The position numbers and the translations under genes were made by a program. The notes under the pieces were generated by a model. That model was not told where the DNA came from, ran no database searches, and saw only the letters and a list, made by a program, of their open reading frames with translations. From assembly GCA_019359285.1 (NCBI GenBank), contig JAHHHQ010000073.1, positions 1 through 54,850 on the forward strand: DNA of 54,850 nucleotides, in the 5' to 3' direction. Positions 40,882-49,597 of this stretch are shown piece by piece. Origin of the DNA: Nodosilinea sp. WJT8-NPBG4 (lineage in GTDB: Bacteria > Cyanobacteriota > Cyanobacteriia > Phormidesmidales > Phormidesmidaceae). Every line of letters begins with the position of its first letter. The stretch's first letter is position 1.

Positions 40882-41027
40882 GTGTCTTGTGACTGTCTTG
40901 CCCACGAGACAAAAATCCTGGAGCCCTTGTCTTGTGGGTGTCTCGTCTTCTTGTGGGTTGTCTTGTGACTGTCTTGCGAAACGACCCACGAGACAGCCGC
41001 AAGACGCCTACGAGACGGCCACAAGAC
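40873..41027. repeat. Array of 13 GTCTYGTG-type sites, mostly spaced 11 bp
   Basis: Octamers related to GTCTTGTG/GTCTCGTG start at 40873, 40884 and 40895 (forward), 40903 (reverse), then 40929, 40940, 40948 (imperfect), 40960 and 40971 (forward), then 40987, 40998, 41009 and 41020 (reverse). Most neighbours are exactly 11 bp apart, close to one helical turn, so a protein would bind along one DNA face. The second half forms an inverted array. The first site overlaps the stop codon of the ATPase gene. Confidence 0.8.
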
Positions 41028-41070
41028 AGCAGCACCGACTACCCTACACTGCTATTTAGGAATAGCAAAT

Positions 41071-41166
41071 ATGACCTGGCAATGCCCTTACAGCCCACTC
41101 GAATTGCACCAGCTCAACCCCCACGATTTTGCCTACGGCGATCGCGTTATCTTGCCCCTTAAGTAG
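41071..41166 (+). CDS. Possible 31-aa small protein
   Basis: ATG at 41071 with AGGAATAGC upstream. The product runs MTWQCPYSPLELHQLNPHDF then AYGDRVILPLK. Tyr/Pro-rich, one Cys, no family recognised. It lies directly after the phased-site array, so a protein bound there could control it. A short palindrome GCTATTTAGGAATAGC covers its ribosome site. Confidence 0.35.
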   Translation: MTWQCPYSPLELHQLNPHDFAYGDRVILPLK

Positions 41167-41196
41167 GAGGCGCGATCGCCCCGACATTGATTCGAT

Positions 41197-42954
41197 TTAG
41201 ACCGTGACAAAGTTGCTCTGGGTCAGCATTGAGGTGTTGACGCCAGTCAGTGTCGCTAACACTTCATTGCCGACTAAGAGGTTGTTGCCGCTGCGGGTGA
41301 GGTCGTTAAAGCTCAATCCCCCTGACAGAGCAATGAAGTCTGTTCCCGTCTTGAAGTCGGTGATGGTATCAGTGCCCTCTCCAGTCGCTAGCACAAAGCG
41401 GTCGGCGCCATTGCCACCGATGAGTGTATCGCTCCCCCTTCCCCCGTTGAGCAGGTCATCCCCATTGCCGCCCTCCAGTCGATCGTTTCCCCCCAGGCCG
41501 CTGAGGGTGTCGGCACCGGTCCCCCCGTTGAGGACGTCATTGCCCGCTGTGCCGGTGAGGGTGTCGGCACCGGTCCCCCCGTTGACAGTCTTGCCCACGG
41601 CAATGCTGACGGTGGTGCTTGCCGTTCCCCCGTTGCCATCGCTGATGCTGTAGGCAAAGCTAGCCGTGCCGCTGAAACCACTGCCGGGGGTAAAGATAAC
41701 GTTGTTGTTGCTCAGGGTCACACTGCCATTTTGAGGGGCACTGACGCCTGTGACGACGAGCGGGTCCCCATTAGGATCGATATCGTTGGCGAGCAGGGTG
41801 GAGACGGGGATGACAAGCGCTGTGTTCTGGTTGGCTGTGAAGCTATCAGCCGTTGCAGTAGGCGCCTGATTTGGTAGGAGACGAGTAATCTCAAGCACCA
41901 AGGCGTTGCCGGACTGCACCACTTCGTAGTCAAACTCGCTGGTGTCGGCAGGGGTGAAGCTGTTCAGGTTAAGACTGTTGGTGAGCGACCCGGCTTGCAG
42001 AAAGGCAACAGACTCGGTCTCACCTTCAGCAATATCGGCTTTGAGCCCATTGGTGTTGAGGGTGAACTGCACTCTGCCGGTGTTAAGGATAGCGGCGTCA
42101 GTAACCGAGAGAATGTCGAAGTCACCGGCATCGGTGCCACTGAGAGAGATACTCAAGGTACCGCCATCTAAGGTGAAGGTGCCATCAACGGTGAAAGTCG
42201 CATCGGCATCAACATCAGAGCCAGGAGCAACGATACCGGTTCCAGGGGTACCACCACCTAAGAGCGCACCAACAAAGGTGCCAGTTCCAGCTAGGGTGCC
42301 GTTATTGTCGAAGAAGCCAATATTTTCGAGGGTGCCGTTATTGAGGAGGGTGCCGATATTGAGGAGGGGGCCGGCATTGAGGAGGGCGCCGTTATTGAGG
42401 AGGGTGACGATATTGTCGAGGGTGCCGGCATTGGCGAGGGTGCCGGCATTGGTGAGGGTGCCGGCATTGGTGAGGGTGCCGGCATTGTCGAGGGTGCCGG
42501 CATTGTCGAGGGTGCCGATATTGTTGAGGGCGCCGATATTGGTGAGGGGGCCGTTATTGGTGAGGGGGCCGATATTGTTGAGGGTGCCAATATTGTCGAG
42601 GGTGCCGTTATTGTCGAGGGTGCCGTTATTGAGGAGGGTGACGATATTTCTGAGGGTGCCGATATTGTCGAGGGTGCCGTTATTGTCGAGGGTGCTGTTA
42701 TTTTCGAAGAAGCCGGTATTGGTGAGGGTGCCGTTATTTTCGAAGAAGCCGATATTGAGAAGGAAGAGGTCATTGTCGAAGAAGCCGTTATTGAAGAGGT
42801 TCCCGATATTGTCTATGGTGCCGATATTGAGGAGGGTGCCACTTCCCAAAATGTCAATTCTCCCCTGATTGAGAAAAATATCGGAGTTCTCTGCAGCAGC
42901 AATAACGGTGATTGTGTTGTCAATCGGGTTGGGGTTGGGGGAAATTTGAGCCAT
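41197..42954 (-). CDS. RTX-type secreted repeat protein (probable type I secretion substrate)
   Basis: A 585-aa acidic protein; ATG at 42954 chosen for the AGGA five nt upstream. No N-terminal signal peptide. Residues about 30-220 are tandem six-residue repeats of the type G-T-L-x-N-x (NNGTLDNIGTL, NAGTLTNAGTL), which could form a beta-solenoid. A beta-rich segment follows (TFTVDGTFTLDGG), then a cadherin-like/Big domain (ANDIDPNGDPLVVTGVSAPQ), then about six nonapeptide GGxGxDxLx calcium-binding repeats (GGTGADTLSGLGGNDRLEGG), and a terminal domain usual for type I secretion. Role: surface or released adhesin or matrix protein, inferred. The 18-bp DNA repeats make its length prone to change. 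Confidence 0.8.
   Translation of the reverse strand: MAQISPNPNPIDNTITVIAAAENSDIFLNQGRIDILGSGTLLNIGTIDNIGNLFNNGFFDNDLFLLNIGFFENNGTLTNTGFFENNSTLDNNGTLDNIGTLRNIVTLLNNGTLDNNGTLDNIGTLNNIGPLTNNGPLTNIGALNNIGTLDNAGTLDNAGTLTNAGTLTNAGTLANAGTLDNIVTLLNNGALLNAGPLLNIGTLLNNGTLENIGFFDNNGTLAGTGTFVGALLGGGTPGTGIVAPGSDVDADATFTVDGTFTLDGGTLSISLSGTDAGDFDILSVTDAAILNTGRVQFTLNTNGLKADIAEGETESVAFLQAGSLTNSLNLNSFTPADTSEFDYEVVQSGNALVLEITRLLPNQAPTATADSFTANQNTALVIPVSTLLANDIDPNGDPLVVTGVSAPQNGSVTLSNNNVIFTPGSGFSGTASFAYSISDGNGGTASTTVSIAVGKTVNGGTGADTLTGTAGNDVLNGGTGADTLSGLGGNDRLEGGNGDDLLNGGRGSDTLIGGNGADRFVLATGEGTDTITDFKTGTDFIALSGGLSFNDLTRSGNNLLVGNEVLATLTGVNTSMLTQSNFVTV
42290..42845 (-). repeat. Tandem 18-bp repeats inside the RTX gene
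   Basis: About thirty copies of an 18-bp unit (minus strand consensus near GGCACCCTCGACAATA plus 2) encode the G-T-L-x-N-x hexapeptides. Units differ mainly at positions that change one or two residues (NIGTL, NAGTL, NNGTL). Opposite-strand open frames across this stretch are by-products of the repeat. Confidence 0.75.
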
Positions 42955-43014
42955 GTTTTTCCTAAGGTGATTGCTATAAACGGGAGAGCAGGGAACGCTG
43001 TGGTTTAGCCGCAA

Positions 43015-43620
43015 GCTTGCATACAGTTAGCTTTAGCCCTTTGCTGCACAAGAATCAGCACGACAGCGCGGGCACGGTCGTGAAGACCCTTCTAACTTGT
43101 AGAATGGCATCGCCCTACCATCGCCCTAAGAAATAAAGCCACATTGACAAGGTAGGACTCAGCGCTTTTCATGCTGCTGCACTTTTGTTGTGCAGCAGCA
43201 TTGCTGGTTTTCTATATTTCCAATTGATAATGCCACACCTTACGTAAAAACACGATGGCGCTCACGTGTGAAACTTTACACGTTAAGCGGTCGGTTTCAA
43301 GTTAAGTGGCAGGTTGCCAAGTTTAAATAATGAGCATCAGGAGCGAATGAAAAAGCCAGCTCCAGGCTATTCAGAAATTTGCAGGCTATGATCCTCAGCC
43401 TGAAAACTGAGGGTAGCAGTGCGTCGTCAACAACAAAAAATTTATGGAAACTTCACTTAGGAGAATTGGATAGTCGCCTTTTGCTACGCCCCTGCTCGGG
43501 GCGATCGCGGAGGAGCTACACAGTACGCCAAGGGTAGGGTAAAAAACGCGCAGGACTCTAGCAGTGACGGGGACAGTGCAATGGGATAGTTCAGGGTAGA
43601 CGACACCAGTGAGGTATCAA
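43015..43620. other. Intergenic region upstream of the RTX gene
   Basis: About 600 bases without a supportable gene. Contains a perfect 12-bp-arm hairpin at 43171-43201 and several HIP1 sites. The promoter of the RTX gene must lie here, but none could be defended. Confidence 0.35.
43171..43201. promoter_or_regulatory. Perfect hairpin ATGCTGCTGCAC / GTGCAGCAGCAT
   Basis: Twelve complementary bases on each side of a 7-nt loop (TTTTGTT), about 215 bp upstream of the RTX start. It has no trailing T-run on either strand, so it could be a regulator site or RNA structure rather than a terminator. Confidence 0.4.
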
Positions 43621-43755
43621 ATGGACGCCAACATTCAGACCCTAAAACAAATTCTCAACCGCATCCTGCATACCGAGCCCGCCGACACAGCCTAGGGAGA
43701 ACTGCTTAGCGAAGCCTACGCGGGTATACAAAGCGCGATCGCTGCCCTGGATTGA
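43621..43755 (+). pseudogene. 44-codon small gene with an in-frame amber stop
   Basis: After a good ribosome site (GAGG, 6 nt) the frame reads MDANIQTLKQILNRILHTEP then ADTA, a TAG stop at codon 25, and then continues as GELLSEAYAGIQSAIAALD to a TGA. Both halves look helical and plausible as one small protein. It is most simply a nonsense mutation; readthrough or a truncated 24-aa product are alternatives. Confidence 0.4.
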
Positions 43756-43790
43756 TACTAGGCACAATAGCCCCAATGAAACTTCACCAC

Positions 43791-43817
43791 GCCCCTGCGA
43801 TCGCGTAGGGGCTTTTT
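43791..43817 (+). terminator. Rho-independent terminator with HIP1 loop
   Basis: GCCCCTGCGATCGCGTAGGGGC followed by TTTTT, written here as stem GCCCCT.../...AGGGGC around GCGATCGC. It follows the amber-interrupted small gene. Confidence 0.7.
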
Positions 43818-43821
43818 ATGC

Positions 43822-43938
43822 CTACGCCCGCTGTCTCATGTCCATCGCTACCAGCACAGCAGTGCCCATCCACCAGCTCAGGTTAAAGCCCAGCACGGTA
43901 TACATTGGCCAATCAGATGGCCATATAAAAAAATCCAT
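43822..43938 (-). CDS. 38-aa single-pass membrane protein
   Basis: Minus-strand ATG at 43938; product starts MDFFIWPSDWPMYTVLGFNL and continues SWWMGTAVLVAMDMRQRA. One clear membrane helix (about residues 13-33) with a basic cytoplasmic end. AGTAGG precedes the start closely. No family recognised; coding is supported only by composition and the well-formed hydrophobic segment. Confidence 0.4.
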   Translation of the reverse strand: MDFFIWPSDWPMYTVLGFNLSWWMGTAVLVAMDMRQRA

Positions 43939-44087
43939 AGCCTACTCATCGCAACATGCCTATGGTGCCCAAGCGGCAGTTAGGTCTGCTTTAGTGCCCC
44001 AGGAATCCGCCGTTCGGTCGTGGCCCCTCAATAACGACGAGTGTTACCCCGTAGACGGACTGCCGCAGCATTAATGAGGGGTGGCAA

Positions 44088-44243
44088 ATGACAACCAACA
44101 AATTTCGCATTTTGCTAGAAGCATACAACCAAGCCTCAAATGACGGGGACACGGGTACTGCTGAAGCGCTGCTGAGAGAACTGGATGGCCTATTCGTATC
44201 GGCTGAAGACAATCGCGTGAGGGCAGCAAAAACTAAAGAATAG
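44088..44243 (+). CDS. 51-aa small helical protein
   Basis: ATG at 44088 with GAGGGG upstream. The product begins MTTNKFRILLEAYNQASNDG and continues DTGTAEALLRELDGLF. Highly charged, predicted as two helices. It precedes the 77-aa gene by about 50 bp on the same strand and may share its transcript. Function unknown. Confidence 0.5.
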   Translation: MTTNKFRILLEAYNQASNDGDTGTAEALLRELDGLFVSAEDNRVRAAKTKE

Positions 44244-44292
44244 GCGGTAGGGTAGCGCCTGTTGAGATCCGCTCAATCTTCAAGTCACCGCC

Positions 44293-44526
44293 ATGATTAC
44301 CCAGGCTGAAGAACCACGCAAAGGAGTAGGCTTGCTGCACCAGCAGGCCATCGATATTGTCACGATCAGTACAGGCACCCTTGCGGAGCTGGAAGAGCTA
44401 GAGGCGCTGTTTCACCAGGCCAGTGGTGAAGAGGCAGAGTTGATTGGTTGGGAGATGGAAGGGTGGGTTGTGACCCACAGCGACGCTCTGATCAAGGCCC
44501 ACGACCTGAGCTGGTTAGATAGCTGA
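44293..44526 (+). CDS. 77-aa small acidic protein
   Basis: The product starts MITQAEEPRKGVGLLHQQAI; a helical acidic middle (LAELEELEALFHQASGEEAE) and a Trp-rich end (LIGWEMEGWVVTHSD) follow. No family recognised. A hairpin terminator lies 15 bp after its stop, supporting it as the last gene of a short transcript. Confidence 0.55.
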   Translation: MITQAEEPRKGVGLLHQQAIDIVTISTGTLAELEELEALFHQASGEEAELIGWEMEGWVVTHSDALIKAHDLSWLDS

Positions 44527-44540
44527 TCGCTACCAAAACA

Positions 44541-44575
44541 AAACCCCCACAGGCCAGCGGTGCCGGTGGGGGTTT
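44541..44575 (+). terminator. Hairpin terminator after the 77-aa gene
   Basis: AAACCCCCAC and GTGGGGGTTT are perfect 10-bp arms around a GC-rich loop, with a short T-run inside the 3' arm. It may act in both directions and could also serve the convergent gene ending at 44682. Confidence 0.55.
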
Positions 44576-44681
44576 ACCAGTTTGTGCAACTACGCAGATA
44601 TGGCTTGCGTCCGCTGTGGGGCTATGGTGCCCTCGTCAGTGGGGTGCAACAGCAGGGGCAGGGTGCGCTCGGCCAGATGGC

Positions 44682-44972
44682 TTAGTCGGCCTTGCGGCAA
44701 ATGAGTTCACTTGCCATCAAGACGACGTCACAGGCCAGCTTAAGAAACTCGGGCAATTTGGACGCCTCAACATGGGCGAACGCCTCAGCACAATCGCCCT
44801 TAAAATCCATCATCCAGTCGTCACCAATGTAACGATTGCCTAACCGATCGGGAGACCATTCCCATCTGTGGTTGGCGGGCCAGATTTTTTTGAGTGAGGC
44901 CAAAGACTCTTCGAGCAGTCGTTGCCTATGCACACGAAAAAACAGCAAATCTATTTCATCCGGGGTAATCAC
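44682..44972 (-). CDS. 96-aa protein of unknown function
   Basis: GTG start at 44972 with GGTGGGAGC upstream; the start overlaps the stop of a DNA-binding remnant. The product starts MITPDEIDLLFFRVHRQRLL; middle LASLKKIWPANHRWEWSPDR, end LPEFLKLACDVVLMASELIC. Aromatic-rich and probably soluble. No family recognised. Confidence 0.5.
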   Translation of the reverse strand: MITPDEIDLLFFRVHRQRLLEESLASLKKIWPANHRWEWSPDRLGNRYIGDDWMMDFKGDCAEAFAHVEASKLPEFLKLACDVVLMASELICRKAD

Positions 44973-45065
44973 GCTCCCACCTCTCTATCAACCCACTCGA
45001 TGAATTCACTGGGCTGAACCTGGTAGCGATCGCCAACTCTAAGCAGCGATCGCGGCAGTCTGATT
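44969..45065 (-). pseudogene. Excisionase/HTH-like C-terminal remnant
   Basis: The minus strand encodes RLPRSLLRVGDRYQVQPSEF then IEWVDREVGA and a stop, resembling the end of a MerR/excisionase-type helix-turn-helix (..RVGxRYRVxxSEFxxWL..). A stop lies just upstream in frame and no start is present, so only the tail survives, unless it is reached by frameshift from the gene at 45039-45311. Confidence 0.3.
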
Positions 45066-45311
45066 CACGATGGCCGCTGCGCACCAGTAGACAAGCACCT
45101 GGTCATAGGTTTCCCTGCCAGTAGGTTCAAACTCTCGAACTGTGCTGGCCACCCATCCGGGCATATCGTGAACCTCAGAGCCAACCTCAGGCAATGCCTC
45201 GGGGTGCTCAGGCAAGCCAAAAAGAGGATTATCTTGACTCCTATAGTTTTCGTCATCACCAGAAGATCTACCCCGGTGCCTAAAAGCTTTTCGCGGGAAT
45301 GGTAGAGCCAT
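45039..45311 (-). CDS. 90-aa protein of unknown function
   Basis: ATG at 45311 has GAGG six nt upstream. A basic start MALPFPRKAFRHRGRSSGDD is followed by a segment with NPLFGLPEHPEALPEVGSEV and a helical end (REFEPTGRETYDQVLVYWCA). No recognised domain. The frame terminates where the excisionase-like tail begins in the next frame, so a small indel may have broken a longer gene. Confidence 0.4.
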   Translation of the reverse strand: MALPFPRKAFRHRGRSSGDDENYRSQDNPLFGLPEHPEALPEVGSEVHDMPGWVASTVREFEPTGRETYDQVLVYWCAAAIVNQTAAIAA

Positions 45312-45727
45312 AGTATTCCTCAGGATGCACCTGTATAGCTTAAAAATAGAGGTGAAAAAATAGGATATAATCCAGTTTGAGAATTTCGCTAAAGCAATAA
45401 TAAATTCAGTCTATTTCTTCATACTTCAACACAGTTTCAACATGTTATTAACTAAGACACTGTTGAAATAGACCTTCAGTGTTTAGCTGGTCTTACCGAG
45501 TAAAAGCAGGCCGATAGCGAGTATGGACGTTTAGTCCGAATTTCTAAGCATGTCGGTACTAGGCAGCTCTCTGCCTAAAAACGCTACTCAAACCCTCTGC
45601 GCAACTTACAATCTCCTAAAGAGTAATGAGCTGAGCTCATCAGTTGCGTCCATACAAGCATTTGACAGCTTAAGAATTAATAACTGCTGTTAGAGTACCT
45701 GTTCTGTGTTGCATTCTAGGTTAAGAG
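45312..45727. other. Intergenic region upstream of cph2
   Basis: About 415 AT-rich bases. A TTGACA hexamer at 45662-45667 might be a -35 element for cph2, but no well-spaced -10 follows. No gene, repeat or strong hairpin is supported. Confidence 0.35.
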
Positions 45728-48700
45728 GTGGGATCTGTCATCTATGGAGCTCAAAACAGCTGTATGCAAGCATCTACGACAAGGGGTGAAAAGGCATTTC
45801 AGCCAGTGTTTTTAGGATGGCGAGACGATCTAGACCTCACGGAAGTGGCAGACCTGATTACAACCCAAGTGCGGCTGTTTCTAGGATTAGATCGCGTTGT
45901 TATTTACCGGTTTGACAGAGCATATAATGGGCAGGTGATCGCTGAAGATTGTGATAAAGCGCATCTGCCATCCCTCAAGGGACTTCACTTCCCTGCTAGT
46001 GACATTCCGCCTCCGGCTAGAGCCTTTTTGCTGAAGACGCGGCAGCGAGTCATTGTCAATGTGGCCGCAAAGCATAAAGCTGTGGCTGTTCAGGCGGAGG
46101 GGCCCGACGAATCGCAACCCGATCAAGCAGATATCCGTTACACCCCCGTCGATCCCTGTCACGTACAGTACCTGATAGGAATGGGGGTTCTATCGTCACT
46201 GACCTTTAGCATTGTCCATCGCGGCAAGCTATGGGGACTGCTAGTAGGTCATCATAGTGATTCGCACCAGTTTACTGAATTCGAGATTCAAACCGTACAG
46301 CTATGGATTGACCAGCTCCTGGTGGCCCTAGCCCAAGATTTGCTGCGGCAGCAGGTACAGCAGCATCAGGCGCGGGAGGCGCTCCGCACTAAGCTAAGCC
46401 TCCTAATGGGGCAGGAATCCCCAATCCATGACAGCTGGCAAAAGGTCTTGCAGGTCTTGGCTGAAGACTTGTCGGCGGCGGGTTGTCGACTATATCTGCT
46501 GCCGGGAGGGCTGACCGAGCAGGCCGTGGTTAGCACCTATGGCCTCCAGCCAGTCGAAGCCGTTGAATCCAGGGAAATTTGGGAGGCATTCTGCCGGATT
46601 TTGGAGCCGGTCAAGCCCGACTGTGCAGCCATTGAGGTAGAACCAGGGTCTTATTCTCTACTAGCGGGAGACTCCCAGCAATGGGCTAATCATCCAGACG
46701 GGGAATTACTCTTGCGACTGCTGACACCAGCGGGCATTAGCTCAGTGCTGGTGGTACCCATTGCCTGGCAAGACAAGACGGTTGGCTACTTAAGTCTTTA
46801 TCGACAAACAGAGGTGAAAGAGAGTACTTGGGCCGGTCAACATAATCCCGACCCCCGTAATCACTATCCAAGGGCGTCTTTCGATGCCTGGAAGGAGCAG
46901 CAGCGGCATCTGGAATATGGGGAGCATTGGGACTTAGAACTGGCTCAACTGGTGGGACGTCACCTGTCTATGGAGCTCATGCAGCAGTGGGTCAAATCCC
47001 GCATCAGCGGCCAGGCTGACCATGATGAGATGACCCAGTTGCCCAATTGGCTGCTGTTTCATGAGCGGCTGCAGATATCCATTCTGCAGTGCCTACAGCG
47101 GGGTAAAGCCTTGACGATAGGCATTTTGAACCTGGACCAGTTTAAGCGCATCAACCAGACCTACGGCCACGCCTTCGGTAACTACCTGCTGAAGTCAATA
47201 GCCCATCGGTTGGCCCAATGTCTATATCATGATTTGCCGGCTGAAACCGATATTGAGACAGTCCTACTGGCTCGCTGGCACAGCGATAAATTTGCTCTAT
47301 TACTGCCAGCTGACGGAGGCTACGAAGCGGTGAACCGCCAGGCGCAGGCGGTTCTAGATAGCTTAAAAGCTCCATTTCTGCTGCAGGGAGAAACAGTCTA
47401 TTTATCAGGCAGCCTGGGGGTAGCGATCGCCCCTTACGATGGCAACACTGCTGACATCCTGATCCGCAAGGCTGAAACCGCTATGGAGCAGGCCCGGCAT
47501 TGGGGGTGCGGGCGCTACCAGCTGTATGACTCGGTAGCCGATACTAACAATCGGCTCTCTCACGAGAAACTGGCTAACGACCTTTATCGAGCCCTAATCC
47601 AGCAAGAACTCATTCTGCATTACCAGCCCCAAATCGACGCCCGCAGCGGAGCCGTGATCGGGATCGAAGCCTTGGTGCGATGGCAGCACCCGCAGCTCGG
47701 GCTAGTGCCCCCCCAACAGTTCATTCGGATTGCCGAAGAATCTGGCCTGATCTGCCAGCTCGATGGGTGGGTCTTACGCACGGCCTGTTTGCAATACCAG
47801 CAATGGCGTCAGGCTGGCTTACCCTCCTTACGTTTGGCGGTCAATATAACAGCCACGCAGTTTCAATCACCAGAGCTAGTGTCACTGGTTCAAGAAGTTC
47901 TCTACGACGTGGGCATGGCGGCTACCGAACTGGAGCTGGAAATCACCGAAAATACTTTCATCCAGGACGTGCAGCAGGCGGTCACAATTCTCAGGCGACT
48001 CAAAGGAATTGGCGTGCAGATTGCCCTGGATGACTTTGGCACCGGGTATTCCTCCATGAATGCCCTGAAGCACTTTCCGATTGATACCCTCAAGATTGAC
48101 AGATCATTCGTGCGCAACTGCCCTAAAGACCAGCACGATACCGCCATCACCCGAACCGTTTTGGCCTTGGGCCATGGCCTTAACCTAAACGTGCTAGCCG
48201 AAGGGGTCGAAACCCTGGAGCAGGTAAACTGGCTGCGGGAAGCCGGGTGCGATCACTTCCAAGGCTATTACTTCTCTCGTCCCCAGCCGGTGAGCACTAT
48301 GTTCGAGTGGCTGATGGCGCAAAAAAACTGCCGTAGCGGCGACAAACCTCTGATGCCCACTGGGAGCCTGCCTGTTCCTTTGGAGAGATTCTCCTGCCAA
48401 ATAGATCCGATGCCTCAGGGGACACTGATAACGCTGCCAAGCCCTTCGCTAGCTGTGCGGCCAACGACTCAGATGCCTGCGGAGGAGGAAGCCCGCAACT
48501 CGATCTCAATCACCTCGATGGCGACGGTGATACATCCCACCCAGCCATCCCATCAGCTTCAGCAGGAGCAGCTGATTCGCGGAATTGCCGAAAAGATTCG
48601 CCAGTCCCTTCATCTGGAGGATATTCTCTCCACCATCGTCGAAGAGGTGCGCTACCTGCTAGACACTGACCGGGTGGTGCTCTACCAGTTTTCTGAAAGC

Positions 48701-49597
48701 TGGCAGGGTAGCATCGTTCAGGAATCGGCCGCACCCGGCATCCAGACGTTGATAGGCCACCACATTGTAGACAATTGTTTTGCTGAAAAATACGTCAAGT
48801 ACTACCGCCAGGGCCGCGTCAGGGCGATTGAGGATATTGACACGGCGGACATCGCTGACTGTCACCGCGAACTGTTGCGAGGCCTTGACATACGCGCCAA
48901 CCTAGTGGTGCCGGTAGCCTATCAGGATCAGCTGTGGGGTCTATTAATTGCCCACCACTGCCGAAGCCCCCGTCTCTGGGATCAGAGTGAGCTTGATCTG
49001 CTGGGGCAGCTAGCGGTCCAGTCGGCGATCGCGATTCATCAAGGGGAGCTATATCAGCGTCTAGAACTAGCGAATCACCAGCTCCAGAAAATCTCTCTTT
49101 TAGACGGACTCACCCAGGTGGCCAATCGCTACTGCTTTGACCAGCAGCTGCCCACCGAGTGGCAGCGGCTACAGCGAGCTCAAGCTCCCCTCTCGCTCAT
49201 TCTCTGCGATATCGATTATTTCAAGCGGTACAACGACACCTACGGCCACCCAGCAGGCGATCGCTGTCTCCAGCAAGTGGCCAAGCTTCTACAGAACACA
49301 GTGCATCGTCCTGGCGATTTAGTAGCTCGCTATGGCGGTGAAGAATTCGTCGTGCTGTTGCCCGAAACCGACTTGGTAGGAGCAAAGCTTGTAGCAGATC
49401 GCATCGAGCAGGGGCTTAAACACCTTGCCATTGCCCACGGCGAGTCACCAATGGGACGAGTCACTCTGAGCATCGGGGTTGCCTATCAGGTACCGCAGCA
49501 GTCTTCGTCCCCAGAAGCCTTAGTACGGCAGGCCGATCAATGGCTTTACCAAGCCAAGTCAGCGGGCCGCAATACGATCCGCATCCAAAAGAGGTAA
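45728..49597 (+). CDS. cph2: Cph2-type phytochrome/cyanobacteriochrome with GGDEF-EAL and GGDEF outputs
   Basis: A 1289-aa protein, GTG start. The order matches Synechocystis Cph2: GAF1 with HFPASDIPPPAR and bilin Cys144 in VDPCHVQYL, a second PHY-like GAF (about 215-420), degenerate GGDEF (WHSDKF, 517-522), EAL with intact E647-A-L and DDFGTGYSS, GAF3 of DXCF type (D1015-N-C1017-F and Cys1045 in DCHREL), and an intact GGEEF (1203-1207) with RPGD inhibitory site. The two GAF3 Cys are 28 residues apart, as I recall for the blue/green sensor of Cph2. Predicted: light-controlled turnover of c-di-GMP, the EAL degrading and the second GGDEF making it, affecting motility or aggregation. GGDEF1 is unlikely to be catalytic. 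It sits next to another diguanylate cyclase gene. Confidence 0.93.
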   Translation: MGSVIYGAQNSCMQASTTRGEKAFQPVFLGWRDDLDLTEVADLITTQVRLFLGLDRVVIYRFDRAYNGQVIAEDCDKAHLPSLKGLHFPASDIPPPARAFLLKTRQRVIVNVAAKHKAVAVQAEGPDESQPDQADIRYTPVDPCHVQYLIGMGVLSSLTFSIVHRGKLWGLLVGHHSDSHQFTEFEIQTVQLWIDQLLVALAQDLLRQQVQQHQAREALRTKLSLLMGQESPIHDSWQKVLQVLAEDLSAAGCRLYLLPGGLTEQAVVSTYGLQPVEAVESREIWEAFCRILEPVKPDCAAIEVEPGSYSLLAGDSQQWANHPDGELLLRLLTPAGISSVLVVPIAWQDKTVGYLSLYRQTEVKESTWAGQHNPDPRNHYPRASFDAWKEQQRHLEYGEHWDLELAQLVGRHLSMELMQQWVKSRISGQADHDEMTQLPNWLLFHERLQISILQCLQRGKALTIGILNLDQFKRINQTYGHAFGNYLLKSIAHRLAQCLYHDLPAETDIETVLLARWHSDKFALLLPADGGYEAVNRQAQAVLDSLKAPFLLQGETVYLSGSLGVAIAPYDGNTADILIRKAETAMEQARHWGCGRYQLYDSVADTNNRLSHEKLANDLYRALIQQELILHYQPQIDARSGAVIGIEALVRWQHPQLGLVPPQQFIRIAEESGLICQLDGWVLRTACLQYQQWRQAGLPSLRLAVNITATQFQSPELVSLVQEVLYDVGMAATELELEITENTFIQDVQQAVTILRRLKGIGVQIALDDFGTGYSSMNALKHFPIDTLKIDRSFVRNCPKDQHDTAITRTVLALGHGLNLNVLAEGVETLEQVNWLREAGCDHFQGYYFSRPQPVSTMFEWLMAQKNCRSGDKPLMPTGSLPVPLERFSCQIDPMPQGTLITLPSPSLAVRPTTQMPAEEEARNSISITSMATVIHPTQPSHQLQQEQLIRGIAEKIRQSLHLEDILSTIVEEVRYLLDTDRVVLYQFSESWQGSIVQESAAPGIQTLIGHHIVDNCFAEKYVKYYRQGRVRAIEDIDTADIADCHRELLRGLDIRANLVVPVAYQDQLWGLLIAHHCRSPRLWDQSELDLLGQLAVQSAIAIHQGELYQRLELANHQLQKISLLDGLTQVANRYCFDQQLPTEWQRLQRAQAPLSLILCDIDYFKRYNDTYGHPAGDRCLQQVAKLLQNTVHRPGDLVARYGGEEFVVLLPETDLVGAKLVADRIEQGLKHLAIAHGESPMGRVTLSIGVAYQVPQQSSSPEALVRQADQWLYQAKSAGRNTIRIQKR

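Noticed and set aside
40873..41027. CRISPR array
   Set aside because: Repeat units are 8 bp at 11-bp spacing in both orientations, with no spacer-length variable segments and no cas genes nearby.
41942..42868. Long plus-strand open frame (about 308 codons) opposite the RTX gene
   Set aside because: It is produced by the 18-bp repeats of the minus-strand gene; the translation is an Arg/Pro/Val-rich repeat without ribosome site or homology, whereas the minus strand gives a coherent multi-domain protein.
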